This document shows, in pieces, positions 1-11,193 of a DNA stretch of 64,000 bases; the first letter of the stretch is position 1; every line of letters begins with the position of its first letter. The DNA comes from Cristatella mucedo (Eukaryota; Bryozoa; Phylactolaemata; Cristatellidae): contig WPIO01000018.1 of the NCBI GenBank assembly GCA_009760855.2, positions 1,381,001-1,445,000 on the forward strand, written 5' to 3'. A model generated the notes under the pieces. That model had not been told where the DNA came from. It saw only the letters and a list, made by a program, of their open reading frames with translations, and searched no databases. Position numbers and translations under genes: made by a program.

Positions 1-84
1 ACTAATTATTAAAAAAAGTGTAGCACCCCGAGAACATGATCGTTTTCTGGGTACTTCACCTGTGCTGCATAGGAAGAAAGACCG

Positions 85-1215
85 CACGGTTAGCAGTAAC
101 AATAAAAACGTGACAAGCGTAACATTCTTACAGGTGACATGCAATACATGTAGATAATGTCAGCGGCTGCACGCAGCGTCAGCATGACTAACACACAAAT
201 GGGTGAGTCACACGGATTTTCTAAATACTATGAGCAACAGCAGGCGTAAGTTTAGCTTTTTTAAATGTCGTCAGGTCAGGGGATGTCAAGATGTCAGTCG
301 GGAGAGAATTCCAGACTTCGCTTCAAGTGGATGACAGATCCTTAGCGTTTATCTTCATTGGAAGTCACCGTATTTCGGTAAGAAGTAGTATAATGTGGCA
401 AATGCAAATACCTTGAAAGAAAAGTCTATGTTCAGGGTTTTACGCCAACTGCAAGCGCTAAATTGCACAGGCAGATAGACCTGCAAACAGTGAGTTAAAT
501 GAATCGAGATTTAATGTCACAAATGGAAAGATCCATGTGTATTTAGTATCCCTATGTAAGCAAACCCAAATTTAAGTAATGTTATGTAGCTGTGAGTAGG
601 CAGATGACTTGGGATCCTATCTCGTTGTTTGGTTAAACGTCACCTAGAAACAGGATACCTAGATTTCGGGCACATTCAACAGGAGGTAAACAATTCATTT
701 GTATAGCCCCCTAAGAGAACTCAATCTCAATCCAGGCGCTTCACATATGCCACGGGGCTCGATCCCACGATCACAGTCAGACCTTGATCGGGGCGAGCAC
801 CTTAACCACTGGGCCAAACCAGCTCGGTGCCTGTCAGAGCCAATTTTGAGCATTAGGAATTTTACGCTCTGGATCAGGCTTGGTTTTTCCAACCATAATA
901 CACTGGTTGAATCATTATTAAATTTGAGAAAGTTCTTTACCATCCAAGTACCGAGGTCAGCAATACATGCAGCTAGGAAGCTAATACAATTCAACGCGAA
1001 AGGCAAGATAACTTGGAAGGATTAAAGTAAAGTTACAAATGAATGTCATCTGCATGAAAGTGTTAACCTAGGTAGTGCTTGGCGATCACATTGGCTAGCG
1101 AGAAAGTTTAAACTGTAAAAGGAAGCGGGCCAAACACAGAGCTATAACTCGCATCGTAATTTAGAGGTTCATCGAACGATCCTGGTCTGTTCACAAGCCG
1201 TCAACATTTTATGAA
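85..1215 (-). mobile_element. CR1/L2-like LINE fragment, interrupted by a SINE-2
   Basis: This is a decayed copy of the window's main LINE, read on the minus strand. It aligns block by block with the best copy at 49957-51650, covering 3' UTR, the ORF C-terminus and part of the reverse transcriptase region. Recognisable words include the equivalents of 'gagccaattttgagc' and 'catcaatacatgcagc'. A SINE-2 at 692-827 splits it, and the LINE resumes directly after the SINE with no obvious duplication of flanking bases. Many substitutions and indels break all reading frames. The far end (after about 1137) aligns only loosely. Confidence 0.75.
692..827 (-). mobile_element. SINE family 2 (tRNA-derived), nested in LINE
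   Basis: On the minus strand it starts with a tRNA-like head: an A-box-like TGGCCCAGTGG and a degenerate B box. The body then gives the GCGCC-AGATTGAG-TTCTCT-type tail and ends in ATACAAATGAATT. It matches the intact-looking copy at 54331-54484. It lies within the LINE at 85-1215 in the same orientation. Confidence 0.8.
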
Positions 1216-2447
1216 TGTTAAATATTGTATTTAACAACATTTTAAACTTGCTCTCTGACAGAATTAATTTGTATGATCTACAGTGGTCCTATACACCGGT
1301 CAATGGACAGTCGGTCGCTATCTTTGTATGCTTTCCCTTTGCCAGTGCTTGGTAGACCTAGCCAGTTATATGTCAGTGGCTAAAGGTAGGCATTCTGGGC
1401 AAGGGATTAAAGCTTGCTTAGCGAGCAGTGCCAATAATAATAATAATATACTCGTTGAGCATTTCAGCTAAAGTTTGGTTGTAGCATTCTGCCAATGATA
1501 TCAGGTTGGGCGGGAAATTTAGCATCAGTGGCAAAACAATATTCTTTCGTGGACATATTTGATGCCAATGGTCAAGGGGTTGCGCAATTCACTGATGATT
1601 TTGGAATGTGGAGGAGAACACATCTCATAGATTGAATAAGATTCTCGCTTCAAGAAATGAGCAGAATTTTATAGCAATATGGGAATATAGTACAGTTGTA
1701 GGGAAATACTTCATCTAGTGCGTGACCCGTGTTGTGAGTATGGTCATGGCCACAAGAGAAAAAGAGTCAGACAAGTGCACGTAAGGAATCGGATAAGTTG
1801 CAAAATTCAAAGGGTAGATTGGTAGCATATATAACTGAAATAAGAGCAGAGAAATCTGAGGCTAATGAGCCCTTCAAATCGGGAAGTCATATGTTACTGC
1901 CACCATTGGCAGATTGTTTTCGGGGGACTGAAACAAGGGATTCGAAAGACTACTTCGAGGGGCCGCAAACGGTTCTAAGTTAAGGCAAAATACTGGGACA
2001 CTAGCGACTCTTGCATGACTGGGAATCAATGTAGGAGTATACTAGAAGAAAAGCCTGTCTGTGTGGCGTCGGTTATGTTAGGCCATTATTCGACTTCAGC
2101 TAGGTCTCTGTCAAAGCAAGCGGGCGCAAGAGAATATACCCGGGCTCGTCGTCATCGTCGTCGTCTCAGGTGTCCATTGCTCGCTATCACTGCGGTGCGG
2201 CATCTTCGAAAGTGTCTTGTCCGATGCACAGGCGCGGCCGCTGCCGCCTGCAGATAGGCCTTCGCGCGAGTCTCGAGCCTCGGGCGCTCGTCGCCTTCGC
2301 CAGCCTCGAAACTAGCGGTTCGCCTGCATAAGCCAACGGCGCCCGCCGTCGCGGTTTTGTTGGTACCGAATCGCACAAGACTTCCCCGCGACGCTACCTC
2401 CAGCGGAGAGCTGTGCAGCCCGGGCTCTGTCGAGCATCCGATATAAA
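1216..2447. other. Unassigned stretch
   Basis: No recognisable gene or repeat. It contains a short AAT run near 1430-1448 and a (GTC)n-rich run near 2143-2167. The last 350 bases become GC- and CpG-rich. ORFs here are short and resemble no family I know. Confidence 0.5.
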
Positions 2448-3130
2448 GAAACATGGGTGGTACGATGCGTAGCCTAGTCGGGGTGTAGATCTGAAAGGTA
2501 GGCTGGAGCCAAAGAATGAAGGGGCCTAACAGTGAGCGACAAGACCTTGAAGGCATTGCGTTGCTTGACTGTGAGCCAGTGCATGTTGGCAAGGAATAGT
2601 ACGATTAGGCAACTGCAACGCTCATGACAGACAAGCCTAGCTGCAGAGTTTTGCACCAGCTGTAAGGTTCTGAGTGTACTAACCAGTAGATCAGCAAGCA
2701 GTGAATTACAGTAGTCGAGACGGGATGTCACAAATGTGTGGACCAATTTAGATGTGGTATCCCAGCTTAAGCAAGCCAAAAATGTTGTAATTTTATATAG
2801 TTGAAAGTAGGCAGATTTGACTATGGAGCAGATGTGGTAGTTCAATAGAAGGTTACTTTAGATCAGGACACTTAGATTTCGTGCACATCCAGCAAGATAT
2901 ATGCTGACTGAGCCAATTTTGAACATTAGCACTTCCAACCTCCCTAACCACACAAGGTTTCTCATAACAGTTAGATTGCTTTTAATCAATATTAAATTAG
3001 AAAAGCGTGTTTAAATTCACGTGCGGATTTCATCAATACATGCAGCAAGGGGAGTTGAAGGAATTCGACCTGCTGGAGGGCTGGGGGAAGGTCAAAGCCA
3101 AGTACGAACGATTGTCGCCTGCGTAGAAGT
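2448..3130 (-). mobile_element. CR1/L2-like LINE fragment
   Basis: Minus-strand LINE copy covering the C-terminal region of the ORF. The translated stretch at 2474-2845 contains the family phrases LVHTFVTSRLDYCNSLL and NSAARLVCHER, which also occur in the copy at 50189-50908. It is truncated at both ends and frameshifted around 2590. The boundary near 3130 falls in the DDTQL-coding region. Confidence 0.85.
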
Positions 3131-3411
3131 AAAAGGAGAAGATTTTCTTGGCTAATACATCAGCAAGAGAAGAAGTATGAAACTACGGAGTATGGAAAGT
3201 ATGGAGCTGCGCGATGAAGTGGGCTACGCCTCCTCCTCCTCATGCTCCGAGAGCGAGCTGCAAATCGCCACGCGATCTGCTCACTCGCGTCATTCGAGCC
3301 GCTGCGTTTGAGCGAGAGGCAACGAACGGGCGTTCAGCGATCGTTGTGGCGCGATAGCAATTGGGCTGGCGGCTGCCGCGTCTCGGATGCCGCGCCGCTC
3401 TCTTATACATA
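3131..3411. other. Unassigned, becoming GC-rich
   Basis: This short spacer lies between a LINE fragment and a SINE-2. The CpG-rich block begins at about 3200. No gene recognised. Confidence 0.4.
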
Positions 3412-3552
3412 AATATAAATATATATTTATATAATTCATTTGTACATCGCCAAAAGAGAATTCGGGTGATTCACGTGTGCCACGGGGCTTGAGCCCATGA
3501 TCTCGGCCAGACCTAGGTCGGGGCCACCTTAAGCACGGTGCCAAACCGCTCG
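3412..3552 (-). mobile_element. SINE family 2 (tRNA-derived)
   Basis: Minus-strand copy with an AT-rich 3' tail at 3412-3440 (AAATATAAATAT-like on the plus strand). The tail hairpin is degenerate. The B box region reads GGGCTCAAGCCCC, and the 5' end reads CGAGCGGTTTGGC. It matches the copies at 692-827 and 54331-54484. Confidence 0.8.
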
Positions 3553-3564
3553 CTTAGGCCTCGA

Positions 3565-3645
3565 GTGGGCGGCTGAAAACTGTCCTGCTCGCGACACCCA
3601 CATAGTCCTTGTGGCTTCGTGGAGCGACTGGCGGCCAGGTACTAA
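3565..3645 (+). repeat. Rep-3 fragment (3' half)
   Basis: The sequence around ACACCCACATAGTC followed by CTTGTGGCTTCGTGGAG matches the part of Rep-3 just downstream of its TATA box (compare 7735-7790). The TATA box itself is missing here. Identified by comparison with the four other copies in the window. Confidence 0.55.
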
Positions 3646-4334
3646 ACGGCATTCCTAATTTCTGCGGAGCGAACTCCGCCGAGTAGCGAGAAATCAACAG
3701 TATCGGCCAATAGAAGGGAGAAAGAAAGTGAGAGTGTCGTCGAGCCGCCAGTCGCTTCTCGAGGCAGACGCGCGGCTCAGCTTCTGAGCGGCGTGCGCAG
3801 GCAGCGAAGCGCCGCGAGTGACCGCGGGCTCGTCGTGCGGCAGCCGCCGGTTCGGATCGCAGAGCGGCGTGCGCGCGCGCGGGATCCAGCAGTCGCTCGT
3901 CGCTCGCTCGTCGTACGCACGTCGGACAAGGACACGCGTGCGCCCGAGTGGCTCGGAGCACTTTCCGCGCTTTGCCGCGTGCAAAAGGCGCTCTCGGAAG
4001 CGCGAGCACTCATTTGACACCGCCAGCAGCTGCAGCTAGGACCGGCGGCTGTCAGGGAAAGCCGCTCGCAATTAAGGCGTCGCCCGGAGAGCTCGGTCAG
4101 AGCTATAGGACACCTTTGGAGGGCTGCCGCACCACAGCCGCTGGTCCGGACTCGGTTGTTGCGGCAGCGCGCCACCCCCCCCCCGCCGGACTTGGCTCGT
4201 AAAGCCACCATCGCTCTGGCGCGGGCCGCCCGGGACGGCCACTCTCTCGCTCGCTTCGCTTTACTTACGCTTTACTCCACGCTTGTGACGTAATTCTCTC
4301 CTATTGTTTCGGGCGACCACCTCATAGTGGATGG

Positions 4335-4560
4335 ATCAGAGACAGATCTTTGGCCTATCAATATGCGTCTCCGTTTGTAACTCCGAAAATCCTCAAAGAT
4401 TATGGCCGTGTTACGCAGGAGACTTCGTTATAGCCCACTCACAGCCTAAGCAGCATTCGGTGGCCAACAGGTTTAATCTCACGCAAGGCACGATAAAGTG
4501 AGAAGACGCATGGCCGAGTTCGGAGAGCAGTTGAACTAAGAACACAAGAGAGCTAGTTAA
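4335..4560 (-). repeat. Rep-3 copy
   Basis: Read on the minus strand, this aligns with 7610-7790 over more than 150 bases. Shared words include TTCAACTGCTCTCC, GCTTAGGCTGTGAGTG, CTCCTGCGTAACAC and ATCTTTGAGG. The TATA position reads CTATAACG instead of CTATAAAA. It adds a second orientation and a second locus to the family. Confidence 0.7.
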
Positions 4561-4654
4561 ATGTCATGCCCCCCACGATCGACATTTGTCCATTACGCGG
4601 ACCGCGCTCAATGAGGTGTGCCGACGCGTGTCGTCGGCGTCCACCGCCACGGCT

Positions 4655-4938
4655 GGCTGAAGACCTGAATTGACCATATTTAAAAATAACTTAAAAACGC
4701 ACCTATGTAAGACAGCATTAAGTGGGTCCCCGTGATTCGTCTTGTATGTGCTTGTGCGTGCTGACACTGTGCATGTCACCCCTAACCATGTTATTCATGT
4801 TGTTTATCAAGCATGACACTCTTCACCATTCGATCGCGTTCCCTTTGCGTCAAATGTACAGCGCGTAGGAAGAAATTGAGTGCTCTGAGGGCAATTTATC
4901 AAGTTTGTTATTATTATTATTACTATTATTATTGAAAA
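4655..4938 (+). mobile_element. CR1/L2-like LINE 3' end
   Basis: Plus-strand 5'-truncated copy. It begins in the last codons of the ORF (the translated L..THLCKTALSGS phrase seen in other copies), runs through the 3' UTR ('gacactgtgcatgtcacc', 'taaccatgttattcatg') and the terminal hairpin region at 4850-4895, and ends in an ATT-rich simple repeat. Its orientation is opposite to most LINE copies here. Confidence 0.85.
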
Positions 4939-6581
4939 AATGTAGGGCATGGTCGTTAGCACTAACAGCAACAGCGATCGGTTATACAGCACGTCAAGAG
5001 AACCGAATTATATTTAAAAGGCTTAAAAAAATCACGAATCAATAGCTAGCGGTCGATGACGCTAACGATGTCGTTCCTAGATGAGCGTGAACAAACGCGA
5101 AACTAACGCGTTTAGGTCAGCTCGCGAGAGCACGCATGAAAACGCCTTGGGAAACCGGTGGTTAGTACGACTTGTGGCAAGTTACTTGCCCAGGCAAGCA
5201 GACAAAGCTAGCGGGAACGATAATACGAGCCATCTGGGTCGAAGGGAAGTCTGAGCGGGGCAGGCTTCTCTATTCCTACTTTTCTTGAATAGCACAGTCG
5301 AAATCGTCGTCGTCGAGATGCCTACGCGAGCAGAGCACGTCCGCGATAATAAAGAGTGCCCATTCCTTAACATGAAAAGTCTGTATGGTTTGCGTAAAGC
5401 AGTTTATTTCGCAGCCACGAAAAGCACGAGTGTAGCGCGTCAGGCATAGCCTGCGACTCTCTTTCTCGACGATTATGGCACAGGCATCTTGTTTGACGCC
5501 CAAATTACAACTGACTAATACAGTTTATCTTGGTTGTAACTCAGGAACCAGGATACATCTGTAGGACTGTAGCTAAAGCTAGTTTATACGCCATTATAGC
5601 GTTTCACTAGTACAATCGCGTGCAAAGTTCAAGAGACAATGTCGAGACTTGATATTTTATTATTTCAACTCCTGTCGAAGAAGAAGGGTTAAGAGGTCCG
5701 ATCTGGCCGATGGCAGGCAAGGAAGGGGAAGGAGAGAAAGTCCACTTAGCGCAAGCGGCGGGAGAGAAGTGTCCTTCGTTGATCGCTATAAGGCGGGTGT
5801 TAAGTCGGGCGTCGCTGACATGTTCTTTGCCGAGCTCACAGATCGGTAATGACTCAGTTGGTTAGCCGTAAGTACGGTAGTCACTACGGCTACGTCGAAT
5901 CATGGTGGAAGATCGTTGATGTTCTGTGGCTAGATTGCCTCTCATAAGCTCCACCTCAGAGCATAGCTGAGCGGATGCAAGTATTTACCCCTCGCAGTGA
6001 CATCGACTTGGTATTATGAAAGTAAAGCGTACAAATGCTTGGTCAACGAGGTGCAGCGGATGTCGGAGTGTCTGAATTTCCCAGAAGCGACGCCCGTATG
6101 CTCGCGAGTCTCTCCGGTGACGATAGCCAGCCCGTCTAAGAGCAGATACCTGGCAATTAAGTTTGATGACAGATCGCTCCTCCTAAGGCGGAGGGTATGC
6201 TGTGGCCGCCCGGAGAGAACCTCAAGGCCAAACCCATCGGCTGTTCCCGCGAGCCATTTCGTGACCGCTGGCGGTCAATTAGCGCTTGGCCGCCGACCAA
6301 ACATCATCAGTTCAGCAATATTTTTATCCGAGCGCATGCGACAGCCAGTTAGCGCTACTGTTTCTACAAGCAGGCCTTCAGGACTGGCTTGGCGACCCGC
6401 CTTATTTAAAGCCACCGATGGGGCGCGGCGGGATTTGCGATTGAGTGGCTGGTGCCGAAACTTGAGGACGGATAGGGTCACATCAAACAGCCAACATTCA
6501 CAAAGCCCACAAAAGTGCTCGCCCAAAAAGTAATCGTGGCACCTATAAGCGAAGCGAAAACTGAATGAGCAGAGCGAGCGA
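4939..6581. other. Unassigned stretch
   Basis: Mixed composition with some GC-rich patches (5690-5800, 6180-6300). The longest open frame is 178 codons (5997-6533, +). It has no recognisable domain and no homopolymer or codon pattern that would support coding. No repeat family of this window is recognised. Confidence 0.4.
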
Positions 6582-6648
6582 TGTGTGTGTGTGTGCGTAT
6601 GTGTGTGCGTATGTGTGTGCGTGTGCGTGTGCGTGCGTGTGCGTGTGC

Positions 6649-6733
<85 letters not shown>
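6582..6733. repeat. (TG)n microsatellite
   Basis: About 150 bases of TG dinucleotides. The first third has interspersed CG and AT steps (TGCG, TGTATG), and the last two thirds are a nearly pure (GT)n. Open frames across it on both strands are artefacts of the repeat. Confidence 0.97.
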
Positions 6734-6734
<1 letters not shown>

Positions 6735-7059
6735 TGCTCCTCCATTCTTCTGAACGTTATAGTCTTGTGAAGTTCTAGCATTTCAATCTACAACATCAAT
6801 TTTGAGTACATGTGCAGTGAGAAAATTGTCTTCCTCTTTACACTTGTTTAGTTGGCGCTTTTCTTTGTTGTACCGCAATGCGCTTACTAAAAATACGTCA
6901 CCAAGGACTAGGTGTTAATGTGACGTCAGTGACGTTCACTTGCGGACTACTGGACTGACAAAATTAGGCTATCTATTTATTGTAGGGTTAGCTATACACA
7001 GATGGGCGTACACTTATATCTTGATATAATATGCCGCCTATGGAAAGGCAACAGCCTGC

Positions 7060-7560
7060 TGCAGATATTTACTGACTAGGAGCAACTCTCAACGACTGGA
7101 GCAATTTGACTCGATGAGACGACCTTCGAGCGATTGCCGTCTGTCTATGAGCACTCAGTCGAGACGATCTGCTCCTCGACGGCGGAGCCGCTGCCCAGCG
7201 AGACATCTCCTGCAACACATTCTGGACCGTCGCATGCGCTCGTATTAGCGGTCGCCAGACTAGCATAGGCTCGCAACCGAACGCTCGCGCCCGAGCCAAA
7301 AGCAGCAGCGGGTGACACAGTCTAAGCGTACGCCGGCTGCGCGAAATGAAAAAGAGACGGGTGGCATCTGCCAAGCGCCACGGCCTCCTGCTCGAGATTC
7401 GTATACCAGACACTGGCTGGACTGCATGAGATCGCGCGGCTACCGACAAGCATTCGCTCTGAGGCTGGCAATGAAAATGTCGAAGCCTCTAGCGACGGAA
7501 GCTTTCGCTTTGCTGGTCCTAGACTGTTACGCAACGACAACTACTCTCCTACTGCCGACA
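7060..7560. other. GC/CpG-rich block
   Basis: CpG-rich, with overlapping short ORFs in four or more frames on both strands, none recognisable. It lies directly upstream of the Rep-3 dimer. Confidence 0.45.
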
Positions 7561-7800
7561 ATTGCTCATCATTTTCAGAGGTCCTGAGCTGCTACTTCCA
7601 TGCTACTCACTACCTCAACTGCTCTCCTGACTTTGCTATGCTTCCCACTTTCGCTTTGTTGCGTGAGACGAAGTCTGCTAGCTACCGAATGCGTACCGAA
7701 AGCCGCTTAGGCTGTGAGTGAGCTATAAAAAACTCTCCTGCGTAACACCCACATAGTCTTTGAGGCTTAGTGAAGTTACAGAGGGAGATAAATGACATTA
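7535..7800 (+). repeat. Rep-3 copy with TATA box (first of tandem pair)
   Basis: This is the best Rep-3 copy. It runs from about ACTGCCGACAATTGC through CTACTCACTACCTC and GCGTGAGACGAAGTC to GAGCTATAAAAAACTCTCC and ACACCCACATAGTCTTTG. TATAAAA is at 7724-7730. The sequence around 7584-7596 (GAGCTGCTACTTCC) is the uninterrupted version of the site where a transposon sits in the copy at 14548-15430. The outer boundaries are estimates from pairwise alignment by eye. Confidence 0.7.
7724..7730 (+). promoter_or_regulatory. TATA-box-like TATAAAA in Rep-3
   Basis: A consensus TATA box inside the repeat unit, matched by a second at 8025-8031 exactly 301 bases on. Whether it drives Pol II transcription is inferred only. 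No initiator or coding sequence follows. Confidence 0.35.
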
Positions 7801-7835
7801 CATTAGAACTCACTTCTGCATTAATGAGGGTACGA

Positions 7836-8100
7836 CTTCTCCTCCCTTGCTGCCAACTCACTTGGGTGCGTCGCTTAAACCCCTCCTTTGCGGCCGCTCG
7901 GTGACACTCACTTCATCAAATTTCCTTCTTACTCTGCTGTACTTCTCACGTTCGCTTCGTTACGTGCGCCCGCGTCTGCTGGCCAGCGTATTTGCACCGA
8001 AAGCCGTGCAGGCTTCGACTGTGCTATAAAATGCTCTCCAGCTTTAAGCGAACTTGGCCTTTGCGGCTTTGCGGAGCTCAAGTGGGTGGTAAATACCTAC
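7836..8100 (+). repeat. Rep-3 copy with TATA box (second of tandem pair)
   Basis: It aligns to the preceding copy with a constant offset of 301 bases at three separate anchors: the CTTC-CAC-TTCGCTT word, ACCGAAAGCC, and the TATA box (8025-8031). The two units have diverged substantially, so the duplication is old. Confidence 0.65.
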
Positions 8101-8159
8101 ATACAAACATGTAAGCACACAAACTAAAGTTATTGCAATGGCCGTAAATAACTTGTCAG

Positions 8160-9260
8160 TATTACGAGCAGAGCTCGGACCGCGACCTCACTGACCCACA
8201 TCCCGCACAAAAGCCAGGATAGCGTCGCTACACGTTCGCGCCTCTGCTTCACTGAGAGCGGCTTGCCGATGTGGCCAGCAGAAGTCTCAGCAGCCGGATG
8301 TGGCCAGCATTAGACCAGGGCCGCCAACGTAACGGCACGTTAGCCATGAGGCACGCTAACGTCCCTGGCTTCGAACGACGGAAAAAACTCTCCTCCGCCG
8401 GCGAGTTTGCGCGACCGTCGCCTTATTGAGGACTAAAGAGTGTCCGACAGTCTACCCCACTCCCGTAGTCCGCTAGCCAGCTGGCCAATGCGGTCGCGAG
8501 CAGTTTTTGGCTCTCACAAAGAACGTGGTCAGCTACTCAGCTGAGCACTCAGAGCGACGACAGGACGAGCATCTCAAGTGGCCGCACTTTGGCGACGGCC
8601 GTCGCCTGCACCCGAGTGACGGGCGCCGACGTATCGAACTGGCTCGCTCGCGGGTGCACCGCCGAAGGTGCGAAACTCGGGCCGGAGCGGTGCGGGCCGA
8701 AGCCCCTCACTGCGCGGCGGCGCGAGACTGAGACAGCGGCCGACTGGCGAGACTGAGACAGCGGCCGACGACGGCAACGCTCGCGAAAGCAGCTGAAGCG
8801 TCGGAGCTGCTGCTCAGGAAATCGCGTGGAGCGAGATGACGAGGAGCGACGGGTGAAGCGCTACGGACCGTCCGCCGCGACCGCTTGCCTCGTACGCAGA
8901 GCGGCGGCGGCGGCGGCGGCGGCGGTCCGCGGCGTGGTAAACGACTACGCTGGTCCGCAGGACATCTGCACGCATCGCAGAAGGCTTTTGCATGAGAGGC
9001 GGATTGGCGCGGATTTTCTGAGGCTCGCCGGAAGCTCGCGAGCGCCGCTCGAATGAATGCTTTAAATGGCCGATGGCGGCTAGCGTTCGCGACAATCTGG
9101 TCGAGCGAGTCACACAAGAGCTTCTGGAAAGGCAAAGCTGCAGACGATACGATTGCCAGCCTACAATCTGCCGATTGCTTCCTTGCCAAAGCGCTGTGCA
9201 TCACTGGCGCTCATAAAAGCTCGCAGGTTTAGCGTGTGCGACAGGCAAGCCGCCGAATAA
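8160..9260. other. CpG-rich block with CGG run and 25-bp duplication
   Basis: Very CpG-dense, particularly 8570-9060. It contains a (GGC)n run at about 8901-8924 and a 25-bp tandem duplication at 8722-8771. ORFs on both strands overlap and are unrecognisable. A CpG-island-like promoter region is possible, but no gene can be attached to it. Confidence 0.55.
8722..8771. repeat. 25-bp tandem duplication
   Basis: Two adjacent 25-base units beginning GCGAGACTGAGACAGCGGCC. They are identical except in the last two bases. Confidence 0.9.
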
Positions 9261-9494
9261 CGACTACGGCCATTCGCATACGCAAATGACATTATTGATG
9301 CGATTGACGAAATTAACATAATTGCCATAATCGTGTAAATAATTGACAGTTGCTGCCGGCTCATCGGCGACTTCGTGCAACCGAGGCGATCGCATCGAGT
9401 CAAGCTCCTTCAAGTCCGTAGCAAGTTTTCTGCGATTCCATACGGCTGTGATAGCCCAGAAGATAAGGTGCATGCTTTTAAGAAAACATAACTA

Positions 9495-9620
9495 GTTTTT
9501 ATAGTGCCCTAAGAGAACTTAATTTCTACTCAGGTGCTTTACTCATACGAGCAGGCTTGAGTCCACGACCCCGGCAAGACATTGCTTGGGACGAGCATCT
9601 TAATCAAGGGGTAAACCAGG
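9495..9620 (-). mobile_element. SINE family 2, part of a chimera with SINE-1
   Basis: Minus-strand SINE-2 with the tail word AGAGAACTTAATTTCT (plus-strand reading) and a head ending GGTAAACCAGG. Its 5' end abuts a truncated plus-strand SINE-1 at 9618-9737 without spacer. Confidence 0.7.
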
Positions 9621-9737
9621 TCGCGGGTTCAAATCCTGCTGTGGGCGATCCGTTGTTGATAACAGTAAGCAGTGAAAATAGCCATTAAGGCTCTTCTGCC
9701 GGTTTTTTCCAATTAGGCTTTTGAATCAACTAATATT
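9618..9737 (+). mobile_element. SINE family 1, 5'-truncated
   Basis: It begins in the T-arm region (GTCGCGGGTTCAAATCC, a B-box match) and continues through the SINE-1 body (GGGCGATCC, CAGTAAGCAGTG, AAGGCTCTT) to TTGAATCAACTAATATTT. The A-box half is missing and is replaced by the head of the adjoining SINE-2. Confidence 0.7.
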
Positions 9738-10990
<1,253 letters not shown>

Positions 10991-11035
10991 TATTGGTTTA
11001 TTTGAAAGCCTCTATATAATGCATACATTAGAATA

Positions 11036-11193
11036 AACTTCATTTGTATTGAGCGTAAGAGAAAGTAATCGATATTCAGGCGCTTCACATGTGATGCCAC
11101 AGAGCTCGAGCCCTCAACCTTGTTCATCAAACGCATTCACCTTGATCTCATTCGTTGAAGGCGAGCACCTTAACCATTGGATCAAACCAGCAA
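11036..11193 (-). mobile_element. SINE family 2
   Basis: Minus-strand copy. It shows TTCATTTGTAT at the tail end, TATTCAGGCGCTTCACATG, GAGCTCGAGCCCTC (B-box complement) and CGAGCACCTTAACCATTGG (A-box complement). A small insertion lies in the middle of the head near 11125-11150. Confidence 0.75.

Larger units (their letters stand above)
3200..4260. other. CpG-rich block
   Basis: Dense CG dinucleotides and GC-rich words such as GCGGCGTGCGC and GCGCGCGCGGGATCC. Overlapping ORFs occur on both strands in several frames, as expected of stop-poor GC-rich DNA, and none resembles a known protein. It includes a run of ten C near 4176. It could be an unmethylated CpG island or promoter region, but no transcription start can be defined. 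Confidence 0.55.

Noticed and set aside
3554-4211. Several overlapping 100-150 codon ORFs on both strands
   Set aside because: GC-rich DNA has few stop codons. The products are Arg/Ala/Ser-rich in all frames with no domain or splice context.
5997-6533. 178-codon ORF on the plus strand
   Set aside because: No recognisable motif. The minus strand is also open over part of it, and no promoter or conserved start context is visible. A lineage-specific exon cannot be fully excluded.
8337-8361. Hairpin ACGTTAGC / GCTAACGT and similar 6-8 bp palindromes (3670, 5170, 5865)
   Set aside because: Arms of 8 bases or less are expected by chance several times in 64 kb.
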